DNA of 64,000 nt from Paenibacillus sp. FSL R5-0766 (GCF_037971845.1 NZ_CP150227.1:186001-250000); one strand, 5' to 3'; shown: positions 49,049-57,449, counted from the stretch's first letter. Notes: generated by a model not told the origin, from the letters alone. Program-made: numbers and translations.

Positions 49049-49309
49049 ATGGGAGACATTCATAAAGTAGCTGAGCCGGATCACATCATTAAGGATGTTG
49101 TTGAGAAGTTCCCGTGCAGGGTGCTCTGGAGTGAGGGCCGTCCATGTCTGGAGTATCAGAGGGAAGAGGATGTGGCGTTAATAACCGAATACGTCCGCAT
49201 TACGTACAACGTTGAGCTATTGGATGTGTTTTTCACAGCGGTGGAAAGCCTTAATACCGATCAAGATCGGATCACAGATGAAAGTATGCAATTCATTAAC
49301 GAACTGTGA
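49049..49309 (+). CDS. Hypothetical protein, 86 aa
   Basis: Small acidic soluble protein starting MGDIHKVAEPDHIIKDVVEK. Start 49049 has GAGGAG at 49036-49041, better placed than ATG 49034. No family is recognised. It stands alone between the PrpR-like gene and pspA. Confidence 0.6.
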   Translation: MGDIHKVAEPDHIIKDVVEKFPCRVLWSEGRPCLEYQREEDVALITEYVRITYNVELLDVFFTAVESLNTDQDRITDESMQFINEL

Positions 49310-49513
49310 TTGAGTAAGATTGATACTGATAATTATGAGTGATTTTTTTGATTATAAGGCGACACTATAAGTGCTCGCCCCTTCTTATATTACGTTGTTA
49401 TAGTACGGATTTGGATCGTTGTAACTCCACATGCCATCGTGAAATGTGAAACGTATGTGGGCGTATTCATGTATTATAGTATACATATGAACTTTTCGGA
49501 GGAGGAACAAGTA

Positions 49514-50221
49514 ATGGGAATCTTATCGAGGTTTAGAGACGTGATGAAGGCCAATGTGAACCACATGTTGTCTCGGGCGGAAGACCCGGAGAAGAGTGTG
49601 AATGAATATATACGAAGCCTGAGCAGTGATCTGGGTCAGGTGAAGGCTGAAACGGCAGCGGTGCTGTCGGATGAGAGCCGGGCGAAGCGAGCATTGGATG
49701 AGTGTAGCGCCGAGGTCAAGAAGTTACAGCGGTATGCGGAAAAATCGGCGGAGTCGGGAGACGAAGATAAGGCACGCGGTTTTCTGGAGAAGAAAGTGAA
49801 GCTGGCTGACAAATTGAACGAATTACAGGTTGCCTATGAACGTGCTTCTGCCAAAGCGAAGATGATGAAGCATATGAATGATAAATTGGTTGCAGATCTG
49901 GGACAACTGGAAGCAAGGCATGCAGAACTGAAAGGTCGCATCGCAGATGCAAAGGCACAGCAACAGGCCAACGAACGGAATGCATCTACGGGCAGAGCTG
50001 ATGCTGCATTGAAGGCCATGGAAGACAAGGCGAACCAGGCGCTGAACGAAGCAGAAGCTTTGGCAGAACTTCGTGCTGGGGCACAGGAAGATGATTTGGA
50101 CGAATTAATTGCCCAGTTGGAGAGGGACATGAACGCAGATGCGGGTAATAATGAGAGTGCGTCGCCAAGTGCGGAGGAAGAACTCGCAGCAATTCAGGAA
50201 AAGCTGAAGAACGGAATTTAA
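49514..50221 (+). CDS. pspA: PspA/IM30-family membrane-stress protein
   Basis: Peripheral coiled-coil protein that assembles on the inner membrane and protects it under stress. The 235-residue product has MGILSRFRDVMKANVNHMLSRAEDP, the amphipathic start, and long coiled-coil helices to about residue 190. Start 49514 is chosen because GGAGGAGGA at 49498-49506 precedes it. It is followed by Zn-ribbon, TPM and SPFH genes, the same set and order as B. subtilis pspA(ydjF)-ydjG-ydjH-ydjI. Confidence 0.92.
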   Translation: MGILSRFRDVMKANVNHMLSRAEDPEKSVNEYIRSLSSDLGQVKAETAAVLSDESRAKRALDECSAEVKKLQRYAEKSAESGDEDKARGFLEKKVKLADKLNELQVAYERASAKAKMMKHMNDKLVADLGQLEARHAELKGRIADAKAQQQANERNASTGRADAALKAMEDKANQALNEAEALAELRAGAQEDDLDELIAQLERDMNADAGNNESASPSAEEELAAIQEKLKNGI

Positions 50222-50241
50222 CATATAGACTACAACGTAGA

Positions 50242-50312
50242 GGCAGAAATAAGCTGAAGAAGCGGAGCTAAAAGCTTTCTGAAAGAAAGCTGCATCGGAA
50301 GCTTGTTCTGCC
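50242..50312 (+). repeat. Structured repeat, short variant (pspA-ydjG spacer)
   Basis: Outer stem GGCAGAA..AAGCT (50242-50255) pairs with AGCTT..TTCTGCC (50300-50312). Inside, CTGAAGAAGCGGAG and TGCATCGGAAG match the conserved blocks of the 111-nt repeat, but the middle is replaced by a compact hairpin AGCTTTCT-GAA-AGAAAGCT. Confidence 0.6.
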
Positions 50313-50368
50313 AGCGAAGTTATACAGTGTCAATTAGAATTATATTTCGTTAACATTGAGGTGAGCAA

Positions 50369-51400
50369 ATGCCGGTTATTGAATATAAATGTCCAAACTG
50401 CGGCAGTGGCATGATCTTTGACAGTGTGTCAGGTGCATTATCCTGTCCCAGCTGCGGCCGTCAGGACAACATAGAGCAGATCCCCGATCCCTTGAAGAGA
50501 CAAGTATTTACCGAAAATGAGGTCAAGGAATACCACTGTAACAGCTGTGGAGCTGACATCGTGACAGAACCGGAGACCAGTGCGACGACATGTAGTTTCT
50601 GCGGTGCAGCGGTTGTACTCAGTGATCGGCTGACGGGCAATCTGGCCCCTGCGATGGTGATTCCCTTTTCGATCAACAAGGATCAAGCCAAGCAGGCTTT
50701 CAAAAAGTGGTGCAAAAACGGCCTTTTAACGCCAAGTGGCTTCATGTCCGCCGATCGGATTCAGAGCATTACTGGCATGTACGTGCCGTTCTGGTTGTAC
50801 GAGTTACATAACAAAATCGAAGTGCATGGTCGTGGCACCAAGGTCAGATCCTACACCCAGGGCGACTACCATTACACGGAAACACAGCATTTCGATATAT
50901 ACCGCCGGATTCGGCTGAATTACGTGAACCTGCCCATCGATGCATCGGAGAAAATGAAGGATGAACTGATGGATAAGCTTGAGCCTTTTCCATATAATCA
51001 GCTGAAATTGTTCAAGACCCCGTATCTGGCGGGGTACATTGCGGAAAAATATAGTTATACAGACGAGGAACTTTTCCCACGGGCCAAGGATAAAACGAGA
51101 TCTTACATTGATTCGTATATTGCTTCAACCGTATCCGGATATACCAGCGTGAGCTACACGGACAAACAGATTGATACCACGCTCAAAAATGCAGACTATG
51201 TGCTGCTCCCGGTGTGGATGGTCAACTATGACTATAATCGGGCAAAGTATACCTTTGCCATGAATGGACAGACAGGTAAAGTTGTCGGTAAACCACCGAT
51301 CAGCAAAGCCAAAGTGGCCGGATGGTTCGCAGGAGTCTCTGCGGTCTCGTTGCTGTCACTGAAGCTGGTTTCCTGGATGATGGGAGGTGGATTCTTATGA
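50369..51400 (+). CDS. Zinc-ribbon membrane-associated protein (YdjG-like)
   Basis: The 343-residue protein has two zinc ribbons at the N-terminus, CPNCGSG...CPSCGR (residues 8-31) and CNSCGAD...CSFCGAA (about 57-78), a soluble middle, and a C-terminal hydrophobic segment (VAGWFAGVSAVSLLSLKLVSWMMGGG) that likely anchors it. In B. subtilis the matching YdjG works with YdjH and YdjI as a membrane complex linked to PspA. The next gene overlaps its stop (ATGA). Confidence 0.85.
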   Translation: MPVIEYKCPNCGSGMIFDSVSGALSCPSCGRQDNIEQIPDPLKRQVFTENEVKEYHCNSCGADIVTEPETSATTCSFCGAAVVLSDRLTGNLAPAMVIPFSINKDQAKQAFKKWCKNGLLTPSGFMSADRIQSITGMYVPFWLYELHNKIEVHGRGTKVRSYTQGDYHYTETQHFDIYRRIRLNYVNLPIDASEKMKDELMDKLEPFPYNQLKLFKTPYLAGYIAEKYSYTDEELFPRAKDKTRSYIDSYIASTVSGYTSVSYTDKQIDTTLKNADYVLLPVWMVNYDYNRAKYTFAMNGQTGKVVGKPPISKAKVAGWFAGVSAVSLLSLKLVSWMMGGGFL

Positions 51401-52197
51401 GAAAAAGAACCCCTCTGGCAGTGATGGCTACGCTCATTTTACTTATGATCACCCTAGGTGCTCCGTTGATTCCCATATCATCGGCATCCGCAGCGGAGAG
51501 CAAAAATCTCATCTACGATGAGGCCAACCTGCTGAGTGAGCAGGAGATAAGTGAACTGAATCTACTTGCGAATCAGTATGGCGCGGAACGGCAGACGGAC
51601 TTTGTTATCTATACAACAAATAATGTTGAGAATCAGGATGTTATGCTCTTAACGGAAGATTTTTATGATGAGCAGGGGTTAGGGTACGATAAGAAATTTG
51701 GTAATGCTGTCATATTGACGATGGATATGAATAATCGCGAAGTGTATCTGGCTGGATTTTATAAGGCAAAAGAGTATCTGGACGATCAGCGGCTTGATGC
51801 TATCCGTACCCGAATTACCTCTGAATTGTCCAATGGGGATTATAAACTCGCATTTGAGAAATATATTGAGCTCTCTTACAAATATATGGGGTATGAACCT
51901 GGTGTGAATCCAAACAATATTTTGTTCAACGGTTGGTTTCAGTTGGGAGTATCTGTAGTTCTTGGCGGTATTGTTGTTGGTATTATGACCTATCGTTCCG
52001 GGGGACGTGTCACGGTCAATCGTGCGACTTATGAGGATTCAAGCAATTCCAGTGTAATTGATCGTCAGGATCGTTATATCCGTACAACCGTAACCAAGCG
52101 CAAAATCGAGAAGAACAACAACAACGGTGGCGGAGGAGGAGGCGGGGGTACCTCCCGAGGCGGTCATTCACACAGTGGAAGTAGAGGTTCGTTCTAG
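51397..52197 (+). CDS. TPM-domain exported protein (YdjH/YgcG-like)
   Basis: The 266-residue protein has a signal peptide (residues 1-33, ending SASAAES), then a TPM domain (IYDEANLLSEQEISELNLLANQY...DFVIYTTNNVENQD) and a membrane helix at about 195-215. A C-terminal cytoplasmic tail ends in a poly-Gly/Ser/His stretch (NNNNGGGGGGGGTSRGG). Start 51397 overlaps the upstream stop; the frame is open further upstream but inside ydjG. It belongs to the pspA-ydjGHI-like set. Confidence 0.88.
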   Translation: MRKRTPLAVMATLILLMITLGAPLIPISSASAAESKNLIYDEANLLSEQEISELNLLANQYGAERQTDFVIYTTNNVENQDVMLLTEDFYDEQGLGYDKKFGNAVILTMDMNNREVYLAGFYKAKEYLDDQRLDAIRTRITSELSNGDYKLAFEKYIELSYKYMGYEPGVNPNNILFNGWFQLGVSVVLGGIVVGIMTYRSGGRVTVNRATYEDSSNSSVIDRQDRYIRTTVTKRKIEKNNNNGGGGGGGGTSRGGHSHSGSRGSF

Positions 52198-52245
52198 TCA
52201 CTATTGAGTATGCGGATTTTTTAATTAGAAGGGATGGGAACAAGT

Positions 52246-53289
52246 ATGGGATTTTTCAGAAATCAATTTTCGAATGTGGTGGAATGGGAAGAGTTCAGAG
52301 ATGACATGATATTTTGGAAATGGAGTAACCGGGAGATCAAGAAGGGGAGTAAACTGATCATCCGTTCGGGTCAGGACGCTATTTTCCTGAATAACGGTAA
52401 AGTGGAAGGCATTTTCGAGGACGAAGGCTCATTTAATATCGATTCCGAGATCATTCCATTTCTTTCTACATTAAAAGGATTCAAATTTGGATTCAACAGT
52501 GGCATGCGGGTCGAAGTCTTGTTTGTAAATACTAAAGAGTTCACCGTGCGCTGGGGCACACAAAGTCCGGTGTTAATTCCAACACCACAGCTCCCGGGCG
52601 GGATGCCGATTCGGGCCAACGGTACATTTAATTTTAAAGTAAGTGACTACGTGACCCTGATTGATAAGATTGCAGGCATCAAGCAGAGTTATCTGGTGGA
52701 GGATGTCAAAATCCGAATCACTTCCGTGCTGGATCAGCTTCTAATGAAGTGGATTAGCCGTGAAGGGAAGGATATGTTCAACCTGCAGGCCAATGCATCG
52801 GATATTGCCAAGGGGATACAGGAAGATCTGGATATGCAAATGATGGATATCGGCATTGGGATTACCGGTTTCCAAGTGATGAGCTTCAACTATCCAAAAG
52901 AGATTCAGGATATGATCACAAAGACCGCTTCGCATGAGATGATTGGTAATCTGCAAAAATATCAACAGGTCAGCATGACAGACGGCATCTCATCCGGCAA
53001 AGTACAGGGCGGCGGCGCAGCTTCGGATATGGCGGGCATGATGATGGGTATGAACATGGCCAATGAAATGATGAAAAACATGAACCAGAACCAAGGCCAA
53101 AACCAGAACAATAATTCCAATTCGTCTCAGAATCAGAATAACGATCAGAAACCAGCGGGAAATAGCAACGGTGATTCAAATACATCTTCATCTACAGAAG
53201 GCAACAAGAAGCCAAACTTCTGCCCGAACTGTGGAGCCAAAAATGAAGGAGCCAACTTCTGTCCGAATTGTGGGCAAAAGCTGGGCTAA
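52246..53289 (+). CDS. SPFH-domain protein with C-terminal zinc ribbons (YdjI-like)
   Basis: The 347-residue protein starts MGFFRNQFSNVVEWEEFRDD, the virion core/SPFH branch. The SPFH domain covers about residues 20-240, then a long N/Q-rich linker (NQNQGQNQNNNSNSSQNQNN) and two C-terminal zinc ribbons FCPNCGAKN and FCPNCGQK. In B. subtilis YdjI recruits PspA to membranes with YdjG/YdjH. ATG 52246 is preferred over 52234 by similarity to the family start. Confidence 0.9.
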   Translation: MGFFRNQFSNVVEWEEFRDDMIFWKWSNREIKKGSKLIIRSGQDAIFLNNGKVEGIFEDEGSFNIDSEIIPFLSTLKGFKFGFNSGMRVEVLFVNTKEFTVRWGTQSPVLIPTPQLPGGMPIRANGTFNFKVSDYVTLIDKIAGIKQSYLVEDVKIRITSVLDQLLMKWISREGKDMFNLQANASDIAKGIQEDLDMQMMDIGIGITGFQVMSFNYPKEIQDMITKTASHEMIGNLQKYQQVSMTDGISSGKVQGGGAASDMAGMMMGMNMANEMMKNMNQNQGQNQNNNSNSSQNQNNDQKPAGNSNGDSNTSSSTEGNKKPNFCPNCGAKNEGANFCPNCGQKLG

Positions 53290-53446
53290 TGAAATAAATA
53301 CATGAAGGGCTAGTCCAGCAGTAGTTGAGATATTGCGGAGCTGGCCCTCTTTTGTTTTATAGTTAAAGCAACATGGCGTAGAGCAGAGGAGCAGGATCAA
53401 TTATTTTAGTTTAGATAAAAGAATTGACAACCGATCACAAATCATT

Positions 53447-53464
53447 TATCTTTAACTTAAGATA
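53447..53464. promoter_or_regulatory. MhqR-like operator A over the -10 of the DUF896 gene
   Basis: TATCTTTAACTTAAGATA is a TATCTT-N6-AAGATA inverted repeat. It overlaps the -10 of a promoter whose -35 TTGACA is at 53424-53429 (17-bp spacer). The same repeat at 53783-53800 precedes the dioxygenase. Bacillus MhqR operators share the TATCT...AGATA arms. Confidence 0.7.
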
Positions 53465-53530
53465 TTTAATTTAAATATAAATAACAACCAAAACAAATAT
53501 CTTTAATCCATTACACGAGGAGAGATCAAG

Positions 53531-53761
53531 ATGATGATCCCAACATTGACCAGAATAAATGAACTTTCAAGAAAAGCCAAAGAGGGCGGATTGACGGAGA
53601 TGGAGAAAGAGGAACAGGTTCGTCTTCGCCAGGAATATCTGCAAACTTTTCGCGGTTCGGTCAACGATATTCTGCTGAATGCAACCATCTATGATCCGAA
53701 CGGCGATGACGTGACTCCTGATAAATTGAAACAAGAACAGGCCAATCAAAATAAAAACTAG
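53531..53761 (+). CDS. DUF896 (YnzC-family) small protein
   Basis: A 76-residue helical protein with the family core MIPTLTRINELSRKAKEGGLTEMEKEEQ followed by LRQEYL. Members are small cytoplasmic proteins of unknown function, some SOS-linked in B. subtilis. It is preceded by a TTGACA promoter overlapped by a MhqR-like operator, and the neighbouring dioxygenase has the same operator. Confidence 0.88.
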   Translation: MMIPTLTRINELSRKAKEGGLTEMEKEEQVRLRQEYLQTFRGSVNDILLNATIYDPNGDDVTPDKLKQEQANQNKN

Positions 53762-53782
53762 CATATAATTCGCTAGATCATA

Positions 53783-53800
53783 TATCTTAATTTAAAGATA
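53783..53800. promoter_or_regulatory. MhqR-like operator B upstream of the dioxygenase
   Basis: TATCTTAATTTAAAGATA has the same arms and spacing as operator A, 32 bp before the dioxygenase start. Confidence 0.7.
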
Positions 53801-53831
53801 AATTACTTACCAAACCAAGGAGGAATTAATC

Positions 53832-54785
53832 ATGACTATTCAAACAGCAGGTATTCACCATATTACAGCTTTCGCAGGAGATCCACAGGCCAACGTTGAT
53901 TTTTATGCCGGAGTTCTGGGACTTCGTCTGGTGAAAAAAACAATCAACTTCGATGCACCTGATGTATATCATCTGTATTTTGGTGATGAACACGGAAGCC
54001 CAGGTACTATCATTACCTTCTTCCCATCCGCTGGATCACCACGGGGCAAAATTGGCGGAGGTCAGGTCGGCATCACTTCTTATGTCATTCCTCCTGGGTC
54101 GATTGGCTTCTGGCAGAACCGGCTGGAACAGTATAACATTGAGGTAACCAAAACAAGTCGCTTCAATGAAGACCTGCTTCAATTCGAAGATGGCGAAGGC
54201 CTGCGGCTTGAGCTTGTTGAACGGGAAGAGGGAGCAACCAGCACTTGGGCGCACGAAGGATTTCCAACAGATAAAGCGATCAAAGGTTTCGGTGGTGCTG
54301 TCCTGTTCAGTGTTAACCCACAAAGAACGATGGATGCTCTTGAGAAAATTTTGGGATTTGTCAGAGTGAGTGAAAATGAAGAGTATGCTCGTTTCCGGTC
54401 CAGCGGGGATATCGGTAATGTCGTAGATGTTCCAGTGACCCGTATGGCTCTGGGTATGGGTGGAGCAGGAACCGTGCACCATATTGCATGGCGCGCCAAA
54501 GATGATGAGGAGCATGCACAGTGGAGTGAAGCTGTACGTGATTACGGGTACCAACCGACTCCAGTTCGGGATCGTCAGTACTTTAACGCAATCTACTTCA
54601 GAGATGCTGGCGGCATTCTGTTCGAAATTGCTACAGATCCTCCGGGTTTTGCCAAAGATGAACCTGCTGATTCGCTTGGACAAAAATTGATGCTGCCTGC
54701 GTGGTTTGAGAAATACCGCACTCAAATTGAGGACAATCTGCAACCGATTGAAGTAAGAACACTCGCACCTGCTACAGTACAATGA
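53832..54785 (+). CDS. Ring-cleaving dioxygenase (MhqO/MhqA-type glyoxalase fold)
   Basis: The 317-residue protein has two glyoxalase/bleomycin-resistance modules: GIHHITAFAGDPQANVDFYAGVLGLRLVKKT at the start and TVHHIAWRAKDDEEHAQW in the second half, ending FRDAGGILFEIATDPPGF. His and Glu metal ligands are in place. MhqA/MhqO relatives detoxify hydroquinones and are repressed by MhqR in Bacillus; the matching operator upstream supports that. Ribosome site AAGGAGG precedes the ATG. Confidence 0.9.
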   Translation: MTIQTAGIHHITAFAGDPQANVDFYAGVLGLRLVKKTINFDAPDVYHLYFGDEHGSPGTIITFFPSAGSPRGKIGGGQVGITSYVIPPGSIGFWQNRLEQYNIEVTKTSRFNEDLLQFEDGEGLRLELVEREEGATSTWAHEGFPTDKAIKGFGGAVLFSVNPQRTMDALEKILGFVRVSENEEYARFRSSGDIGNVVDVPVTRMALGMGGAGTVHHIAWRAKDDEEHAQWSEAVRDYGYQPTPVRDRQYFNAIYFRDAGGILFEIATDPPGFAKDEPADSLGQKLMLPAWFEKYRTQIEDNLQPIEVRTLAPATVQ

Positions 54786-54902
54786 AGAAAGGTAGATGGC
54801 GCTCAGAGGCTTTTCCTCTGGGCGCGTCACCAGGTAAGCGGGTAGGTAACTGAGTGAGCAACAGGCGTTGTATTAAGAGAAAAACCAAAGGAGCAACGAA
54901 GG

Positions 54903-55991
54903 ATGATGGAGAAAAAGGTTACCTGGCTGGAGCTGTTTTACGATCTGCTCTTTGTAGCAGCGGTCGCCAAAGCGGGTCATGTCTTGTTACATGCCGAACA
55001 TGGAGTAATTACGTTTGAATATTTAATGAAGTTTGTGCTTATTTTTATCCCTGTTTGGTGGGCATGGGTCGGTCAGACCTTGTTTATAAACCGCTATGGT
55101 CAAGACATCCTGATCCATCGAATATTCCTCATCCTTCAGCTTCTGTCCGTTATGGTCATGACGGCGAGCCTTTCTACTCATTTTGACCAATACTACCTGT
55201 CCTTCTTCGTTGGATATATCGGTTCACGGGCATTTACGGCGATTCAGTATCTGACGGTTCACAAGTCGAAAAGCGAGCATCAACAGCAAGCCGCTCGTTA
55301 CTTGGGTATCTGTTTCCTCATTGGGATCTTGATCTCATCAGGTTCATTGTTCTTCGATTCCTGGTTACGCTACTTAATTTTGTATGTGGGGATTGCCGTG
55401 GATATTGTACTTCCGTTGATTGGACGTAAAAACTTGGTGAAAGTACCCGTTCAGACCCATCACTTGTTGGAACGTTTCGCACTCTTTACACTTATCCTGC
55501 TTGGTGAATCGGTGGTAAGCATTATCGCTGTGCTGCAAGCCGATCATTGGGATATGAAATCCATCCTGTTTGCCGCCTTTACGTCCATCTTTGTCATTGC
55601 GATGTGGTGGCAGTACTTCGACAACGTGGAGAAAAAGGTCAGCAAAGAGATTCAGACTGCCGGGCAAGCGATCATATACGGCCATCTGTTCATCTACATC
55701 TCCATGAGCATGATCGCTGCTTCAATTCAGCTGTTATATCAGAATCAGTTAAACTATGTGTTCATGCTAGGGTTTGTGTTTGGATCAACGCTGCTATATT
55801 TCTTGTCGACATCACTTGTGTTCCACCGTTACAGACACGCACATCTACGACTCCGGCCACGTCATCTGGCAGTGATGGTAGGGTTGCTGGTGGCATTTGT
55901 CCTTGTTGATCTGATCTATCGGGTTCCGGGTTATGTCATCATGGGCGAAGAGATGTTATTCTTCCTGGTATATGCGAAACTTACGACTTGA
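54903..55991 (+). CDS. LtrA-family membrane protein
   Basis: Low-temperature-requirement A family, 362 residues, about ten membrane helices. The start KVTWLELFYDLLFVAAV is the family signature, and the RFALFTLILLGESVVSI segment is near residue 195. Function is not established; members occur in many Firmicutes and Actinobacteria. It is followed by a strong bidirectional terminator. Confidence 0.88.
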   Translation: MMEKKVTWLELFYDLLFVAAVAKAGHVLLHAEHGVITFEYLMKFVLIFIPVWWAWVGQTLFINRYGQDILIHRIFLILQLLSVMVMTASLSTHFDQYYLSFFVGYIGSRAFTAIQYLTVHKSKSEHQQQAARYLGICFLIGILISSGSLFFDSWLRYLILYVGIAVDIVLPLIGRKNLVKVPVQTHHLLERFALFTLILLGESVVSIIAVLQADHWDMKSILFAAFTSIFVIAMWWQYFDNVEKKVSKEIQTAGQAIIYGHLFIYISMSMIAASIQLLYQNQLNYVFMLGFVFGSTLLYFLSTSLVFHRYRHAHLRLRPRHLAVMVGLLVAFVLVDLIYRVPGYVIMGEEMLFFLVYAKLTT

Positions 55992-56033
55992 TATATAAAA
56001 GGAATTCTATAACCTTATAGGTAGCAAAACAAA

Positions 56034-56081
56034 CTAAATAACCGTTTTCCAGTAGTATACCGGAGAATGGTTATTTAGTTT
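56034..56081. terminator. Bidirectional terminator between LtrA and the toxin-like gene
   Basis: CTAAATAACCGTTTTCC pairs with GGAGAATGGTTATTTAG, with A- and T-rich flanks on both sides. It would terminate both LtrA and the minus-strand gene. Confidence 0.85.
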
Positions 56082-56159
56082 ATACCTGAAATCGATCCCA
56101 GATGAGCCACCATTAATAGTTATCTGATGATTCAGTGATGGTGATAGCTGTAGAGGCTG

Positions 56160-56795
56160 TTACTTGTGTATATACGGTCTTAACGTTTTTAAAGTTTTAA
56201 CAATGGGTATGGGTCCTTTTTGACCATCAATGAAAGTAGTGCCCGAATTTTTTTGTGTTATCGGTTCGATAAGAAACGTTCTTGCTACATAGGTTCCTTC
56301 CACTATTTTATCTATTCCAAGATGGATATAGGCATTGTGATACACATCAAATATCAATAGGGCACAATTAATATTATTAACAGGTTGAGTGTAGTAAACG
56401 ACTTGTGTTGAAGACATAAGTAGCTTGGGAATGAGATGGAAATTAACTAATTTACTTTTTACACTATTGAATCCACCCTTGTTTTTCTTCTTTAAATCTT
56501 CAAACGTAATTATACCGTTCATTACACCATTGAAACCTGGCATGCCCCTATATTTTGAAGCTGCGCGTTCCTTCAAAGTTTTATTGACAATACTCTGTAA
56601 GCCTACAAGATGACAAAAGTTTTCTTTGTTAAAATCTAAGTGGAGTATGGAGCCATCTTCCAAATGGTATGTAAATCGATAAGGTAATAGATAGCTGATG
56701 TAATAGTCGAGGAGCAATTTTAGGTTAATCTGATCTATTCTTGGTTTTACATCTAGTGAGTGTAAGTCGTGGACATGTGATATCCTTTCGAGCAT
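56160..56795 (-). CDS. PBECR4-like nuclease-fold protein, candidate toxin
   Basis: A 211-residue protein with FNKENFCHLVGL at residues 55-66, GVMNGIITFEDLKKKNKGGF in the middle, and GTYVARTFLIEP near 166-178. These match the layout of PBECR4 (phage Barnase-EndoU-ColicinE5/D-RelE-like nuclease) domains as I know them: an FxxENFxHLxGL helix, an IT segment, and a late strand ending in xTFxxEP. It is not ToxN-like in sequence. ATG 56795 has GAGGG at 56803-56807, spacing 7. It is preceded on its own strand by a terminator, two structured RNA repeats and a promoter. The family call is moderate; toxicity is inference. Confidence 0.6.
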   Translation of the reverse strand: MLERISHVHDLHSLDVKPRIDQINLKLLLDYYISYLLPYRFTYHLEDGSILHLDFNKENFCHLVGLQSIVNKTLKERAASKYRGMPGFNGVMNGIITFEDLKKKNKGGFNSVKSKLVNFHLIPKLLMSSTQVVYYTQPVNNINCALLIFDVYHNAYIHLGIDKIVEGTYVARTFLIEPITQKNSGTTFIDGQKGPIPIVKTLKTLRPYIHK

Positions 56796-56827
56796 ATAGG
56801 TTCCCTCACAGTTTCTATTTACAAACT

Positions 56828-56860
56828 AAAAAAGACGCTAGGTAGATAGAACCAGCGCCT
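56828..56860 (-). terminator. Terminator between RNA repeats and the PBECR4-like gene
   Basis: On the minus strand GGCGCTGG and CCTAGCGTC form an 8-bp stem (two G-T pairs) followed by TTTTTT, 33 nt before the ATG. In type III toxin-antitoxin loci a terminator at this point sets the antitoxin RNA to toxin mRNA ratio. Confidence 0.85.
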
Positions 56861-56895
56861 TCACAATTACAATATGGTGGCGACTAAAAGCTCTG

Positions 56896-56931
56896 TTCCG
56901 CGTCTTATTTAAAGTCCACCGCGGAGTGGAA
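56896..56931 (-). repeat. Pseudoknot repeat core, promoter-distal copy
   Basis: 36 nt beginning TTCCACTCCGCGG and ending GACGCGGAA on the minus strand. Upstream hairpin arms are CTAGGGTC and GACCCCTAG. Differs from the other core at two positions, both in the same base pair of the second stem. Confidence 0.75.
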
Positions 56932-57015
56932 CTAGGGGTCGCCTTCCCCAGTGACCCTAGGGGTCCAAATATAGTATATTCCGTATTACCGTGTGTTATG
57001 CAACTAATTACTCTA

Positions 57016-57051
57016 TTCCGCATCTTATTTAAAGTCCACTGCGGAGTGGAA
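57016..57051 (-). repeat. Pseudoknot repeat core, promoter-proximal copy
   Basis: 36 nt beginning TTCCACTCCGCAG and ending GATGCGGAA on the minus strand. Upstream hairpin is CCAGGGTTGCAACCCTTGG. Confidence 0.75.
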
Positions 57052-57105
57052 CCAAGGGTTGCAACCCTGGTGAGCACAGTACGCTCCTAATTTGTTGATA
57101 TCACT

Positions 57106-57133
57106 AGTATACCACAAAAGCCTTTTAGTTCAA
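57106..57133 (-). promoter_or_regulatory. Sigma-A promoter of the RNA-repeat/PBECR4 locus
   Basis: On the minus strand TTGAAC (57128-57133) and TATACT (57106-57111) are 16 bp apart. Predicted start of transcription is near 57099, just before the tandem repeats. Confidence 0.75.
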
Positions 57134-57449
57134 CAAAATGGGAGATATTATCCATACGTTTAGCGGAAATAATTCCCTAAAATATTATCCTTGAATCATT
57201 GTATTTTTAACGAAAAATTGATTGAATGAGCGTGTTCTTACATCGTGGAACTGCGTAATTGTGTCTGCAACTTTTGACGTTAGGGTAATTTCTTCTCAAA
57301 AGCACAAATCTAATTTAATTTCTTCTATAGAATCTGTTAATATGAGACTAGGTACAAGTGAATCTACCAGATCATAGAATATCTTTTATATAAAATGAGT
57401 GTACGTTTTGTTATATAAATTGAACTAAACATTTACACGAAACGGAGAG
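57134..57449. other. AT-rich non-coding spacer
   Basis: About 315 bp between the minus-strand promoter and the second 111-nt repeat. No gene, strong hairpin or clear promoter was identified. Confidence 0.5.

Larger units (their letters stand above)
56828..57099 (-). ncRNA. Candidate antitoxin-like RNA with two tandem pseudoknot units
   Basis: The minus-strand leader carries two copies, 120 nt apart, of a unit made of a hairpin, a 36-nt pseudoknot core and a conserved 3' flank YAGAGYWWTTAGTYGC. In each core TCCAC pairs with GTGGA, and the loop TCCGCA (or TCCGCG) pairs with a later TGCGGA (or CGCGGA), joined by ACTTTAAATAAGA. The second stem covaries between copies. A promoter precedes it and a terminator follows. 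It does not match any riboswitch, T-box or ribozyme I know. Confidence 0.6.

Noticed and set aside
49447..49480. SigW promoter (TGAAAC-N16-CGTA) before pspA
   Set aside because: TGAAAC is present at 49447-49452 but there is no CGTA at the right spacing; pspA control cannot be read from this.
56896..57051. CRISPR-like repeat array
   Set aside because: Only two copies with unequal spacer contents, strong internal structure, and no cas genes.
56828..57099. T-box or known tandem riboswitch leader
   Set aside because: No AGGGTGGNACCGCG-type T-box, no glycine, guanidine or preQ1 consensus; the cores fit a pseudoknot repeat better.
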